Of a DNA stretch of 60,000 nucleotides, positions 33,065 to 45,042 are shown piece after piece. The stretch covers positions 126,001 to 186,000 of the forward strand of contig JBBHKE010001006.1 in the NCBI GenBank assembly GCA_037447655.1, read 5' to 3'. Both the position numbers and the translations under genes were made by a program. The number at the start of each line of letters is the position of its first letter. Within the stretch, counting starts at the first letter, position 1. The DNA is from Zygnema cylindricum. Taxonomy: Eukaryota; Streptophyta; Zygnematophyceae; Zygnematales; Zygnemataceae. Under the pieces are notes generated by a model. That model saw only the letters and a list, made by a program, of their open reading frames with translations. It had not been told where the DNA came from and made no database searches.

Positions 33065-35397
33065 CAACTAACGTACATTAGGGTTTTATCACCTAATGGG
33101 TCCAAAATCCTAAACAAAACAAAAAAACGTTTGTCGATTTTCACATTCTAAATATTTCGGCCAAACGAGAATCAAAAATTCAAAATTCAAAAATTCAAAA
33201 TTCAAAAAATTCAACTGGCTCATCTGTAGTCAATAGTTCTTCTCGAATGTAGCGAAATGAAGACACGTGTCTACTTTCGTTTTCACTTTTTGTCGAAACC
33301 AGGGGCTGGTAGATTGCCTTTCTAACTCCACCGACAAGCGTCATTGAATAGTAACAACCGTTCGGCCTTTTCTAGCCGTACTGTACTTTAAGTGTATCTC
33401 TGAAAGTACAGTAGGTCTAGCTGGACAGGTGTTCGCAGAGAATCTTTTGGTGTCTGGAGTCATTCTTTATTTATTACGCTTCCGTTTGCCGTACATCTCT
33501 AGCTGAGCTCCCATTGGGTGAAATCTTTCCCGATTTTTGGTAAGAAATCGCATTTTTTGGTCAAAAATCGCATTTTTTGTGCGATGAGCCAAAAGCATGT
33601 CTATTGCAGAATTGCAGGAGCGAAGTAATAATCTGGCCAATCACAGCCCACCGCATGGTCAATACAATAACAAAAAAAAAATACTGGAAGAAAAGAAAAA
33701 TATGTGAAAGTAAAAAAAAAAAGTACGGTGACAATCTTCTGTGCGGATCAATTCCAGAATTGGTCGATTCGATTTCTATTTTGCTACGGCTAAAGAAAAT
33801 AAAAAATACTTTCGAAATTTTGTGCACTTTTTGTGCAGTGTGTTTTTTTTTTCCGGGCATAAAAGTACAGGCATAATGAAATAGTGCAGTCTGCTACAGT
33901 AGATTTCCCGCGGTTGTGCCAATCACGGCATAGCTTTTCACGCTCTGTTTTTTGTAGGTCATCGTGGTTTTCCCGCGGGTGAGTTTTTTGACCCAAAAGT
34001 AGGGTTTCTTTGGCCCAGCGTAGCCTATAGTAGTAGCCCTCATGTCTACGAAAGCGACAATAAAATCTGCAAGCCCTTTGAAAACTCCGAATCTATGCAA
34101 TGTACGGTAGTATGGTCCTTTTGTCGACACACATTTCTAAGTGGCTGCAATGAGAAAATCGTACCTTCACAAATTCTACTAATTCACTTGTTGATAATCC
34201 GACAAAATTTTCCGCTTTGTCCCGCGTGGCACATGTTCAAAACAAGGTGAGTCTACGTGTCACCAGTTAGTCCACAGTACTAGAAGCAGCGACAGATCAT
34301 CCACGTGTACAATTGCTAGTCATAGATTGACTTCAGCTCCTTTTAGGGTTTCCTAAAAGACCGAAAGAAATAAGAAAATCTGATTTTTACGCTTGGTGAG
34401 ACTTTTCGCAAACAAACAAAACTGCTGGAAGCTCATCTAGCCAGTCACATGACCAAAACGACAAAAAGGTCATGTTCCGACAAACGTCGCTGATATATCC
34501 GATGTGATAAGGTGATTCTGCAGGAACAAATTAGATTCTAAAATCTATCTAGGTCACGTGTCATCACCTCTTTCGCAAGAAATCGAGAAAGCCGATATTG
34601 GCAGATAACAATAATGTACCACCGCGTCGTTGTTCAGAAACCGTTATTCGCTTTATGTCAGAAAAGTACACCTGGTTCAGTCTCTACAAGTCTTAAAAGT
34701 ACAAATGTACAAATCTGTACGTTAGTGGGAGTTTCTTACTGCAAGGATCTGACTGTCACCTTCATCGTCCACGTAGCATCCTACCGTCCATTAAGCTTGG
34801 CATCTGGGGGTATATGCCAAAATACTGAAATAGCTTGCTCGAACATGATTCCGACAATATAGAGTGCCAGAAAACCCGGAAGATCGGAATGGCCACTCAA
34901 AACGTGCCTGCGGGACAAATCTACAGTAATCATTACTGCGAAAATATTCTCAATAGTCGTGATGCTTGTTGAAAAATAAAAACGAAAGGTGACAACTATT
35001 TGTTTCAGCAACGCACAAAACTACAAAATTGACTTCTGGCAGCCGTACTCTTCTGGTGCGTACGAATGTATGAAATGCATAAAACAAAATGTGCGTACGA
35101 TTTTTTGTATTGAATTGCTAAGTTGACAACCCAAACTGCCAAGGGGGACATCCACAAAGTAGCTTTGTACAAAAATTTACAATTCTAGGAAACCTAACTG
35201 CGTCATGAGCGGATTCCACGTCATCGCACGTCGCTAATAGCCGTTAATTTTCGTACGCACCAATGGAAAGTGATTCTAGAACACCGCGTCGAGTTCTGAA
35301 TCTGACGAAACAATTCGCATGCTTGCGAGGCAAAAGTACAGTATCGCATCTTTGGTCCGACCAATACTTGTCCGTACACTCACAGCCAACCATTGTT
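33065..35397. other. Stretch without recognisable gene
   Basis: Many short open frames but no protein motif. A small AATTCAAA microsatellite lies at about 33174-33212. CCGTAC and GTACGG words are frequent. Confidence 0.45.
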
Positions 35398-36156
35398 TAG
35401 GGTGCGTCTCTATGTACTTCAAACTTAGAGATTTTTTTTTGTTTTTTAGCGCAGATCCGGCAGACCCGGTTTTCGGGTGTCCCTATGTGTACCAAACGAA
35501 ATTGTCACTTAGGGCGTGACGATTGTATACGTCGACGATGCCCGTGACGGCTGTCAACGTCTACAATCTGTGATGACGCACGTTATTTTTCGTAACTGCT
35601 TGTGACGTCGCGTGACTTTTCGTGACATTGTAGACCTACCGCCCTCCAGCCTGTGCCGTTTCACGGTTGAAGAAGATGCGTTTTGACTTTGCGTCTATTG
35701 TCGGCTCGACGTGAAATGGCATCGGAACCTTGAGACCCCTGCAAAAACATATCCCGTACCGGATGGAAACGGACAAAACAAAACAAACTGTGTACTTCTC
35801 TTTGTCGTATTAAACTAAAACGGACAAAACATAGCGAATCGTGTACACTTCCACGTCAATGGAAATCGTTTGAATTTTTTGAACAAAACATTACACGTGC
35901 GAACACGTGTTCCTATTTTTTTATAGAAAATCCCTAATTTTAACACACATCGGCCCTGTATTTTAAAGATAAGGTTGAAGATGACGTTTTTTGTCGTCGA
36001 AGTGGGTCGAAGAACACAAGACGACAAGATTAAGTACATTTTAAATTCGATGATGACGCAAAATGTACTTCTCTTTTTTTCTATTTTATTGTACGGTTGA
36101 AACTTACGCGGTACGGCTCTAAGTTTTACAGGAAAACGACAGAAAAAAACCCTTAC
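35398..36156 (+). mobile_element. PIF/Harbinger-like element, copy 1 (right end truncated)
   Basis: The left end TTTAGGGTGCGTCTCTATGTAC is homologous to copy 2 and to the right end of copy 3. Shared interior words are TTAGCGCAGAT and GACCCGGTTTTC...GTGTCCCTATGT. It stops at an AAAAAACCCTTACT block where copy 2 starts. It is non-coding. Confidence 0.55.
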
Positions 36157-36159
36157 TTA

Positions 36160-37105
36160 GGGCGTGTGCCCATGTAACCGAAATTTTGAAACGTTACTTT
36201 GGAATTTAGCGCAGATTTTACGGTGTACTTTTCAAAATGTTCCTATGTCATTCATTACTTGCGCTTTCATTACTTCAAATTTGTGACAGTCGTAGACGTC
36301 TACAATATGTGCGACAGACTACGAAACGAAATGTAGATTACTGCGAAACTTCCTAAAATAAGTGACGTCTACAAAAACGGCGACAGTTGTAGACGTCGAG
36401 GTTTTTCTGACATCGTAGATGTTTAGGGTTTTGACGTTGCGAAGTCACGCCACGCTATGACGTCATTAGTACGTAAACATTCCGCCATGGCTTCCGATTT
36501 CTTTTATTTATCTTTTATCATTCGATATGCCGTCAAACTACGACCAAAGATATTCAAAAAAAAGATAAAAAAATATATCTTTCATTTTAAACCATCATTG
36601 CCGCATTTCATTTAGGGGAGAAAGAAATAAGAGCAATCGAGTGAGAAAGAGGAAGAGAGACGAGGACGACGTAAACTTTTGCAAAGGACCCATGAAGGAA
36701 AGTGGAGGTCCGAGACCCCTACAAGTTTTTTTCCGTACAAGATTGTCATTTTCTTATGTGCATGCTCGTGACGAGCAGTGAAAAAAATAGCGTGTACTTT
36801 CCTTCGTGCAAATTTTTTTGAAAACGTTTGACGCGTGCAATCCAGGCTTTCCATTCGTCAATAGGGTAGTATTTTGATTAAAATCAGGTCGCGATTTGAT
36901 TCCAGTGCAAGTGTGAAGATGAGCTGGAAGTGGGTCGCGATGATAATAACGCCAAATTGTCGTACCTTCCAAGTTCCAAGATGACGCAAAATGTACTTGT
37001 GTTTTTGCCCATTTTTCGTACGGCGTAATATTTTCTCGTTGGAAGTCCCATTTTCTGTGTAAACGACGGGAAAAAACCCTTTCTTGAACACATGGGCATA
37101 CGCCC
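36160..37105 (+). mobile_element. PIF/Harbinger-like element, copy 2, TSD TTA
   Basis: Inverted termini GGGCGTGTGCCCATGT and ACATGGGCATACGCCC flanked by TTA on both sides (36157-36159, 37106-37108), the target preference of PIF/Harbinger. It is 946 bp and non-coding. It contains GTAGACGTCTACA-type palindromes near the left end. Confidence 0.72.
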
Positions 37106-37169
37106 TTAAGCACACAGAGACTCACCCTTAGTCACAACGTGGCAACGTGATTCTGCCGCGTGGTTCTTA

Positions 37170-37947
37170 AGGTATGTCCCTATGTGCATAAGTAAGGGTT
37201 TTTTTCTGTCAATTTCTTGTAAAACTTAGCGCCGTACTGCCTAAGTTGCAACCGTACGAAGGAATCGCAAATTTGTAGAGTACAATTTGCGTCATCCTCG
37301 AATTTAAGATGTATGAAAATTTTTCGTCTTGTGTTTTTTGACCCACTTCCACACAAAAAACGTCATCTTCAACCTTACGTTTAAAACACATGCGCCATGT
37401 GTTTTAAAACTAGGTATTTTTGATAAACAAATAGAAACATAAATTCGCACGTGCCGTAATTTTCGAAAATTTTCATTCGATTTCCAAGGACAAAGAAAAG
37501 TACAGAATTCGCTATGTTTTGTTCGTTTGCGTTCGAATTTGACGAATAAAAGTACACAATTTGTTTGGTTTTGTCCGTTTTCGTCCAGTACGAAATTCTT
37601 TTTTGCAGGGGTCTTCAAATTCTGATGCCATTTCACGTCGACCGGATAGGAGACGCAAAGGCAAAGGGCCTCGTCTTCAACCATGAAACGGCACAGGCTG
37701 AAAGGCGGTACGTCTAGAATGTCACGGTAAGACATGCGACGTCACAAGCAGTTCCAAAAAATAACGTGCAACCACAGATTGTAGACGTTGACAGCCGTCA
37801 CAAGTATTGTCGACGTTTACAATCGTCACAAGCGTAAGTTACCATTTCGTCCTTACAAACATAGGGACACTTGAAAACCGGGTCCGGCACATCCGCGCTA
37901 AAATACAAAGTAAGTTCGCTAAGTTACAAGTAAATGGGGACATACCC
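37170..37947 (-). mobile_element. PIF/Harbinger-like element, copy 3, TSD TTA
   Basis: Left end AGGTATGTCCCTATGT and right end ATGGGGACATACCC, with TTA at 37167-37169 and 37948-37950. It lies in inverse orientation to copies 1 and 2 (ACCGGGTCC and TTAGCGCGG blocks on the minus strand). It is 778 bp and non-coding. Confidence 0.7.
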
Positions 37948-37994
37948 TTAGGCTCCAGGAAATCCGTACTACCTACCGTCTTACGTGTAAGGTA

Positions 37995-38534
37995 CACCAC
38001 GAATCGTTATTAGTGTCAAAGTCACTAATTTGGGTTCTTAAAATTTTGATTTTTTTTTTGAAATAGGATACATGATTTTAATTTTTCCTTGATGTTAATT
38101 AAGGTATCAGTACAAAATAGCGTAAAGTCCGAATGTATAATAAATTATAAATAGTGTGGTGTACGGTCGATGTCATACCCTATATAAATGTACCTTTTCA
38201 AGTGAAAATTTACAAAAAATGAATTAAATCAGACGCGCACACATAGGAACGTGCGCTAAAAAAAACAAGATTAGCCTGACACGTGAATTAGTATAGCATG
38301 TACGAATATTTTAAATTCGCGACGGCGTACGATTTCCAATATTTTGTACAAATACATATATTAATGTATATAATCGTACGGCAAATATTCCATTTTTGTT
38401 GTTCCCAAATTAGCATAAACGCCGAAATTAGAATACACATTTTTTTTGAAATTTTCAAATTCTTAATTAGCATCAATTACGGTAAATTTTCTTCAACACT
38501 ATTTAAACTTTGACACTAATAACGATTCGCGGTG
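37995..38534. mobile_element. CACCG-family TIR element, copy h
   Basis: Starts CACCACGAATCGTTATTAG and ends AACGATTCGCGGTG. It is 540 bp, the same length as copies a and e. It is non-coding. Confidence 0.6.
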
Positions 38535-38734
38535 AACTGTACTGTAGTTCACCGCTTGCCAACGGTTCTAAGCAGTGTCCGTCGCGCGCCGGAGAGCCAG
38601 ATGTTATCTCATCTTGACCGCCTTCGCCCGTACAACTAGCGACGAATCTTTTGTCGCGTAGTTGCTAGCGGCCTTGACTGTACACCCAGATGTACGTAAA
38701 ACACGGGGGATGGTACATCGCCAATTGTTAGGAG

Positions 38735-39292
38735 CATAGTTCAAAAGTAGGCATTTTTATGGCAGGGCTTTGGTAGGCGCACAAAACTTGGCAGAAAACT
38801 CGCGCATAGTAGGCATACTGTACGTGTGTGCGTTGTGCACACTCTGGTACGAACGTACGAATCTGATGTATGATCATAGTACAGCGCACGCCGCCGGACG
38901 AAATTTTTTAGCGAACTGACACGGCGTAGGATGACATTCCGCGGGAAAAAAAACCCGGAAAAAAAAGCGAATGTAAGTCCTATCGTAAGTTGTGTTATAG
39001 ACTTTTCATGTGATCTTCTTAAATCGCTACATTTATCAGCGAGCGTCCGATCGTCCAAATTTGACGGTTTAAATGAAAAATAGCTCAAAACTCAAGGAAA
39101 AATAAAAAATTTGTCCATGTTTTTCAAAATTTAGACATGACGTTTAATTCTCTATCAATCGATGTGCAACTTAACCCTGTTACTATTATTTTTCATTTTG
39201 CAACCAATACAATATGGGTCTTAAGGCCATATTGTATGTTTTGCGTACAATAGCATATTGTATGGGCCTACTTTCACCTAATTTCAACTATG
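38735..39292. mobile_element. hAT MITE (family 3), 558 bp
   Basis: Starts CATAGTTCAAAAGTAGGC and ends ...CACCTAATTTCAACTATG. Flanking 8-mers are GTTAGGAG (38727-38734) and GTTAGTAG (39293-39300), 7 of 8 identical. It is collinear with 22202-22660, with extra sequence near the left end. Confidence 0.82.
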
Positions 39293-39649
39293 GTTAGTAG
39301 TGTTCAGTAATTATTAGTGTTGAAAATTAATTAGCGTTATTAACGCTAATTTGCGTTTTTCAATATATTCGAAAAAAAAAAGTTTAACTCTAATCGATCC
39401 ATAACGCTAATTTGGGTATAACGGATCTGTCATCAGGAGCTTCTCAGTAAATAGTTAAAAGTACAAAATGTGACAAATCGTACACCGGCGCGTCCTTTTT
39501 CTCTAATTTAGAAATTTTGTCACAGCGGCTAAATCATTTAACGGAGTAAAAAGACTACGAGGCACATGTGAGCCAACGGCGTGCGTTCACATTTTGACCT
39601 CAGTACACGCGAAGCGTCATGCATGGACGTAAATCTCGACCATGTAAAT

Positions 39650-40130
39650 TATCTTGATTAGACTGCCATCGGTGCAGCCGCCAACCCGAAATGGACATAT
39701 TGGCGGCTTTCGGAGAAGACGTCATGGGATGCCACGTGTCAGTATACCATTCGACATCAAAGAAGACCGGAGGAGGAACCGTTATACCTTCTTGTACTGT
39801 ACAGTCCTCAAATTGGCCTAGGGTCTAGTAGTAGGTATTTGTGAGTAGGCGTCATAAGACTTAGTCATTTTTGAGGTGTCTCTCTCTGAGGAAGCTTTTT
39901 GTATTTACAAGTCACCTTTGACCATTGATAAGTCACTGCTGAGGGGAGCAAATTCAGTGATTCTTTTTGCGTTCAGCTCAGGGGAATCGCCCTCACAAGG
40001 GTGAGGGTGGTCAAATTATTTGTGTGCTACGGTGGCACTTATTAAGTGGGAAAGTCATAGTGGAAAATATTATCCTAGAGACTTAGTGCAAGTTGCATAT
40101 TTTGTGGGCTAATGGAAGCCACAAAATTCA
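39650..40130 (+). repeat. Truncated copia family-1 LTR (divergent subfamily)
   Basis: Homologous to the right half of family-1 LTRs, closest to the copy starting at 59133 (GGCGGCTTTCGG, CCACGTGTC, CTTTGACC, GCTGAGGGGAGCAAATT). It ends ...CACAAAATTCA, followed by the primer-binding site AGGTTATGGGCCCAC at 40131. The left boundary is unclear. Confidence 0.6.
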
Positions 40131-40435
40131 AGGTTATGGGCCCACTCTCTAGGGTACCCATATTTGATGGATCAAACTTTTTTTATTTGGAGATGATGAT
40201 GGAAGGGGCTCTCTTTGAGAAGCACCTATGGGGCATAGTGTCCAAACATATTCGTTGCCCACCACCACCAAGGTTTAGAGGAACACGTTTTTCTAGTACC
40301 TCCACAACTATAGCAGCCAGAACATGTGCCACTATCATTGAGGATAGTGAGGAAGGAGAGGAAATTGTCATGGAGGGAGAAAAGGGAGGAGCCAAATCTT
40401 TATTCACATTTTTTTTGTACTTTTGTAAGAAATAA
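40112..40435 (+). pseudogene. copia family-1 gag N-terminus
   Basis: Starts MEATKFKVMGPLSRVPIFDG; the ATG is in the LTR and the primer-binding site is translated, exactly as in the copy at 6436. It continues SNFFYLEMMMEGALFEKHLWGIVS and then a Pro-rich and an acidic stretch. It stops at 40433-40435, where unrelated CACCG and Harbinger-like fragments follow. Confidence 0.7.
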
Positions 40436-41262
40436 CGAGCAGTTTTAAAGGACTAGCGCACTTTGTACACTAAGATATTTAATAAATTCCTGATCAATGT
40501 ATTCGTAAGGAGTTATACTGCACATGTATGAACGTAAAGGAAAAAAAATAGAATTATTACTTTTAGTTATGGTTCAAGGGCCGCAATTTAAGGACTCCGA
40601 ATTAGTGTTATTAACACAAGTAGCGGCTTCACGGTGTACTATACAAGAATGAAGTTTATCGTGTTCGAAAGCAGTTCAAGACATTTGAAATCAACATCCG
40701 ATATATGTATCGGGCTATTCAATAGAAGGTCAAATGTACATCGTATTCTTCCATACGAATAATCACACTACACCGTGAATCGCTATTAGTGTTAGGGGGT
40801 GTCCCCATGTAATCCGTACTTTGATAAAGTATTTTGGACTGTAGTGAAGATTCTCCGTACTACTTTGAAGAGCGTCCCAATGTGCGAAAATGAAATCGGA
40901 ACTTTGACATGTGACGGTTGTAGACGTAGGTACAACTTGTGACGATTGAAGGCGACTACGAAACTTCCGACGATTAGTGACGCCAACAAAAACAGCGACT
41001 GTGGTAGACGTCTGTAACCCTGCGAGAAGTTTCATCATGCCTCTTAGAAGTGATGTCAGGTTTTATGAAATAGTTTCATGCCTAATGTACCCCTGTGGGG
41101 GATTGTGATTATCGCTAAGTGCCACATCACACTAATAAGCATACCTTCTTATGCTACATGTAAACTNNNNNNNNNNTCCGTAAGAATTATAGGTAGACGA
41201 CATAAAGGTACAGAATGTGACGGCGATCTGACTCCTCTTAGGAAAGATTATCCTTGGCTTAT
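40436..41262. mobile_element. Fragments of CACCG and Harbinger-like elements
   Basis: A CACCG right end (GGCTTCACGGTG to about 40635), a CACCG left end at 40766 (CACCGTGAATCGCTATTAG) and, from 40791, a Harbinger-like end TTAGGGGGTGTCCCCATGTAA with the GACGGTTGTAGACG interior. No gene is seen. Confidence 0.5.
41167..41176. other. Assembly gap (10 N)
   Basis: Ten N characters, so the sequences on either side may not be truly adjacent or correctly spaced. Confidence 1.
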
Positions 41263-42684
41263 ACCATTCAGAGATATGAAGCTCAATTGGTAGCAAAAGG
41301 GTTCACTGAAAATGTGGGGATAGATTATGAGGAGACTTTTGCTCCAATTGTTCGGTTCCTATTAGAAAGGATTCTCCTCAGTCTAGCGGCAGTGTAAGAC
41401 ATGGAAATACAGCAGATGGATATTAAGAATGCCTTTCTTAATGGTGAGTTAGAGGAAGAAATTTTCATGCGGCAACCAGAAGGGTTCGTGGAGAAAGGAG
41501 AAGAGAGCAAAGTTTGTAGGCTCATAAAGTCCTTATATGGATTGAAGCAGGCTCCCCGACAATGGAATAAGAAACTAGATGAGTTTCTCACCGGTCTAAG
41601 ATATACCCGGATCAGCTCTGACCATTATATTTATATGTTTGAAGATGAGAATGGTGTCATTTTTATTGCAATTTATGTGGATGATCTGCTTGTGTTAAAT
41701 AAGGTTTTGGAAAAGATTAATAAGATAAAGAAAGATATCAGAAGCAGATATGACATGAAAGATTTAAGGGAGGCAAGATATTTTTTGGGAATCCAGATGT
41801 AGATAGATAGGGGGAAAGGATTATCAGACTTACTCAGAAAAGAAGCATTAGGTAATATGCTTGAGAAATTCCAGATGGAAAAGGCAAAGAGTTGTACCAC
41901 TCCCACGGACTTGAAGATAGTGAGTGAAAGGAGTGTAGAAGGAGGAGTGTTAATCGTAGATGATCAGATGAGTCCAGAGGAGAGAGAGTTTATGAAGTCT
42001 ATTCCTTATAGACAGGTCGTAGGAAGTTTGATCTACTTTATGAACTGTACAGGGTCAGACATAGCGACAGCAATAGGAGTCCGCAGTAGTAGTCTTAACG
42101 ATCCTAGGAAAAGAGATTTGGAGGCAGTTAAGAGAGTCATGAGATATCTGGTAGGAACCAGAGAGTTATGGTTGCATTTGGGAGAGGAGCACAATGATAT
42201 CGCTACTTAGAGTGATGTTATGGGGATGCACCTATGAGAAGATGCACTTCTCAGTATGTGTTGTATGTGGGGGAAGTTGGTTGTTGTAAGAGTAGCAAGC
42301 AACAAAAGGTAATTTCTCAGTCTACTATGGAGGCGTAGTACATGGCCTCTTGTTCTCCTGTGAAAAAGTTGATGTGGGTAAAGTCATTGTTGCAAGAACT
42401 GGGGCATAGGAAGGAGGGAGTGCATCAAGTGTTTTGTGATAATCAAGCTGCCATTGCAATTGCAGCTAATCAAAAACATCATTTCAAGGCTAAACATATG
42501 GACATAAGATTTAGTTTTGTGAGAGAAAAAGTTTAGAATAAGATTTTGAATCTTGTATATAGATCTGATGAGGAAATCGTGACTGATATGATGACAAAAC
42601 CAGTGCCTTCTCCCAAGTAAAAATATTGCAGAGAAAAGTGTGGACTAAAACTGAAGTTAAAGTTAGACTAGAAAATAACGGGAG
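41263..42684 (+). pseudogene. copia family-1 reverse transcriptase and RNase H, 5'-truncated
   Basis: Homology to the 5503-11795 element begins around ATACCATTCAGAGATATGAAG ([21 protein letters not shown]). The 41401-41802 frame holds an intact RT core: QQMDIKNAFLNGELEEEIF, YGLKQAPRQWNKK and IYVDDLLVL. RNase H follows with breaks: CGDN-like and FCDNQAAIAIA, HHFKAKHMDIRFSFVRE and TKPVPSPK. Gag, protease and integrase are absent. It is better preserved in RT than the 5' copy, but has stops at about 41800, 42208 and 42335. Confidence 0.82.
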
Positions 42685-43633
42685 TGTTAAAATTACTAGA
42701 TTTACAGGGTATTTTCTAGGTCTAAATAGATTAGCCGAAAATGACAAGAAAAGTATAAGCAGCCTGCCTCCACCCCTTCTCTCTAGCCCCCATACTTGTT
42801 ACAGTCACTTAAGAAGCGAGAGAGTGGTGGAGCCAAGGCAACTTCAGCTCCATAGGCATGACTGAAGAGCAACATAAGTCACTCTCAACAAAAGGTTGAG
42901 TTTGGCACGACTAGAACCTCCGACCGGCAAAGCGAGGCGTAGCCGTCAGCTCTAACAGGCCTGCCGTAAGAGTTTGTTAAAATACATAAGGTGTGATAAA
43001 TATTTAAACTGTGTTATGATCCTGAATCCGATTATCGGAATGACGAATGAAAGAACATAAAACTAACTAATATATAGTGCAAACATCATCTCGCACGAAA
43101 CAAATGATTCAGACATCCGAAATCTCGGAATGGTCACTTTCGCGGTTTTCGGACGTGGCGTGACCTAGCAACACGTGGAGGGTTAACATTCGGTTGCGAG
43201 AATTCCAGAGAATATAAAGATGAGTTAAAAGTGGACACGCGTCCACTCAATGGCCTTGTAGTACAGAGGTCGTACTGAAAGTACATCGACCGTAGTACTT
43301 TTCTATACTGTACAGTGATTTGATTGGATCGTACTATGGTAGATAGGGGTTGTGAGAGGGGTTTGGGACTTAAAATCTTTTTGTAGACCGTCACCTCTCT
43401 CATTAAGAGTTTGTATAAATTGGCATTTTTGCCACCTTAAAACTAATCGGCTGGTTGGCAGTTTTCGGTTATTCTTTTTGCTATGGACTCGAAGAGTCCA
43501 AAATACACAGGGGTGAAGTCTGATTGTCAATTTGTTTGTTTGGGCAGAAGTCGTTGTGGTTGAAAGTTGGTTAGTTAAAAACTACCTAGAGGCTTTCTGA
43601 ATTCTGTGGTTTAATGGAGGACACAGAATTGCA
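42685..43633 (+). repeat. 3' LTR of the truncated copia family-1 copy
   Basis: Starts TGTTAAAATTACTAG after an AAAATAACGGGAG purine tract and ends ...GGACACAGAATTGCA. TATAAAT lies at 43414-43420. The gag-start equivalent ATGGAGGACACAGAATTGCA is again inside the LTR end. Confidence 0.85.
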
Positions 43634-43998
43634 GCTACTACGTAGGTTTTTCTCAGATAGTAAAAATCTCCAAAGATTTTCTCGATTGCCAGGCGCAGCA
43701 ATGCGAATGTATGATTCCTACCCTCATATTATATCATGGTACAATCCGTACGAACACTTTGAAAGATATTTTAGTGGATTTCCGGCTAACGTATCCAAAT
43801 TTACATGGTTTTGTAAAAAAACAAGTGGTCAGCCAACGTGGCATTGACTTAGCTAGCCACGTGTAGCTCTTAGAACGGCAGGTAGCTGGCCACTGACCTA
43901 TTTGTGGATCTATTGTAGTGATCTAAAGTTTTTTAGGGTTTTTTTTGTTAGATTTCCTAGAAATCAGGGTTTCGGCATGTCCCACATTTGGGAAAATT

Positions 43999-44069
43999 GA
44001 GCCGGCTAGGGTTCAAACCTGGGACCTTTCACTTCAGCTGCGAACGCACTACCACTGTGCCACCAGCTC
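43999..44069 (-). tRNA. tRNA-like cloverleaf (tRNA-derived SINE head or tRNA pseudogene)
   Basis: On the minus strand 71 bases fold as a full cloverleaf. The acceptor stem is GAGCTGG/CCGGCTC (one G-T), the D stem GCAC/GTGC, the anticodon stem TTCGC/GTGAA (one G-T) and the T stem CCAGG/CCTAG (one mismatch). The A box TGGCACAGTGG and a B box GGTTTGAACCC are good. Position 33 is G instead of T in the loop AGCTGAA and no CCA or intron is seen, so a working tRNA is unlikely. A SINE head or pseudogene fits better. Confidence 0.5.
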
Positions 44070-44762
44070 GATGTTGAGACTGGCGGGTCCATACCCGTTT
44101 CTTACTGGCTGCTCGAGTATGGATATTTCCATATTCTACCCCGTATTAGATCGGCTTCACGTGCCAATCCAACATTTTTTTGGGATTTTTAGGGTTGTTT
44201 TTTGGGTTATTTAGGTTTTTTTTTAGAGCAAATGCCTTGCTAATGCTCAATCGAATGACATCGTTTGGTCGATGTTAACTTCCGTACACATGGAGAATTT
44301 TTTAGATCCTTCGTGAGAAAGTTATTTTTTTTTAAACAAGAAGAATTGGTACGAAGTGGTAGAGAACGTACGGATTACAGTACAGTAACGACAGAACTAG
44401 GCCTTTTCCGTGATAGAAGTTATAATCATAAACGACAAAGCCCTCCAGGTATTAATTTTTTTATTCCCATGCGACAAAAACGTGGAACTTAAACAGTTTT
44501 GCCCTAACATTTCGTCTGTATTTATGACACCTGTACACGTGTCATATAGGACAAAATTGTTAAAGTACATGTACGATTTTATGTGTTTCATCCTAAAAAG
44601 ACCAGGCGCATTATATTGCGTCATTTGTCGCACTATCAGAATTACATAGCACAAAGAACAAACTTAGGGAATTGCTAATCGCAGGGAAGATTTTTGTTGC
44701 GCCCAGATAGTTGTCAGAAATTGTATATTTGAAGTACAATTTCCCACAATCTACGTACTTTT

Positions 44763-44897
44763 TGCAATTCTATGTCCTCCATTGGACCACAGAATACAGG
44801 AAGCCTCTAGATAGTATTTAACTAACCCACTTTAAGCCACAACCACTGCTGCCCAAGAAGGCAAACTGACAATTTGACTGCACCCTTGTGTAGCCTG
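44763..44897 (-). repeat. 3'-terminal fragment of a copia family-1 LTR inside the MULE arm
   Basis: On the minus strand it reads CTACACAAGGGTGCAG..., CAGCAGTGGTTGTGGC, CTAGAGGCTTCC, then ATGGAGGACATAGAATTGCA. It is homologous to the last roughly 135 bp of the LTR at 42685-43633. It replaces about 88 bp of MULE sequence that is present in the right arm. Confidence 0.75.
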
Positions 44898-45042
44898 GAC
44901 CGTCATAAAAAAAAAACAATTCACACGGTCGGCGCAGGTTAACAAACTGCGGCAGCCACATATAAATAAAATGGCTGCGCGCAAGTAGTTTCTCACTTCA
45001 CGTGAGCTCCACTGTGAGAGCACACACCAACATTTTGACTTA

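Noticed and set aside
33561-33876. Two overlapping 99-codon frames on opposite strands
   Set aside because: They are complementary shadows in AT-rich sequence with no motif or codon signal.
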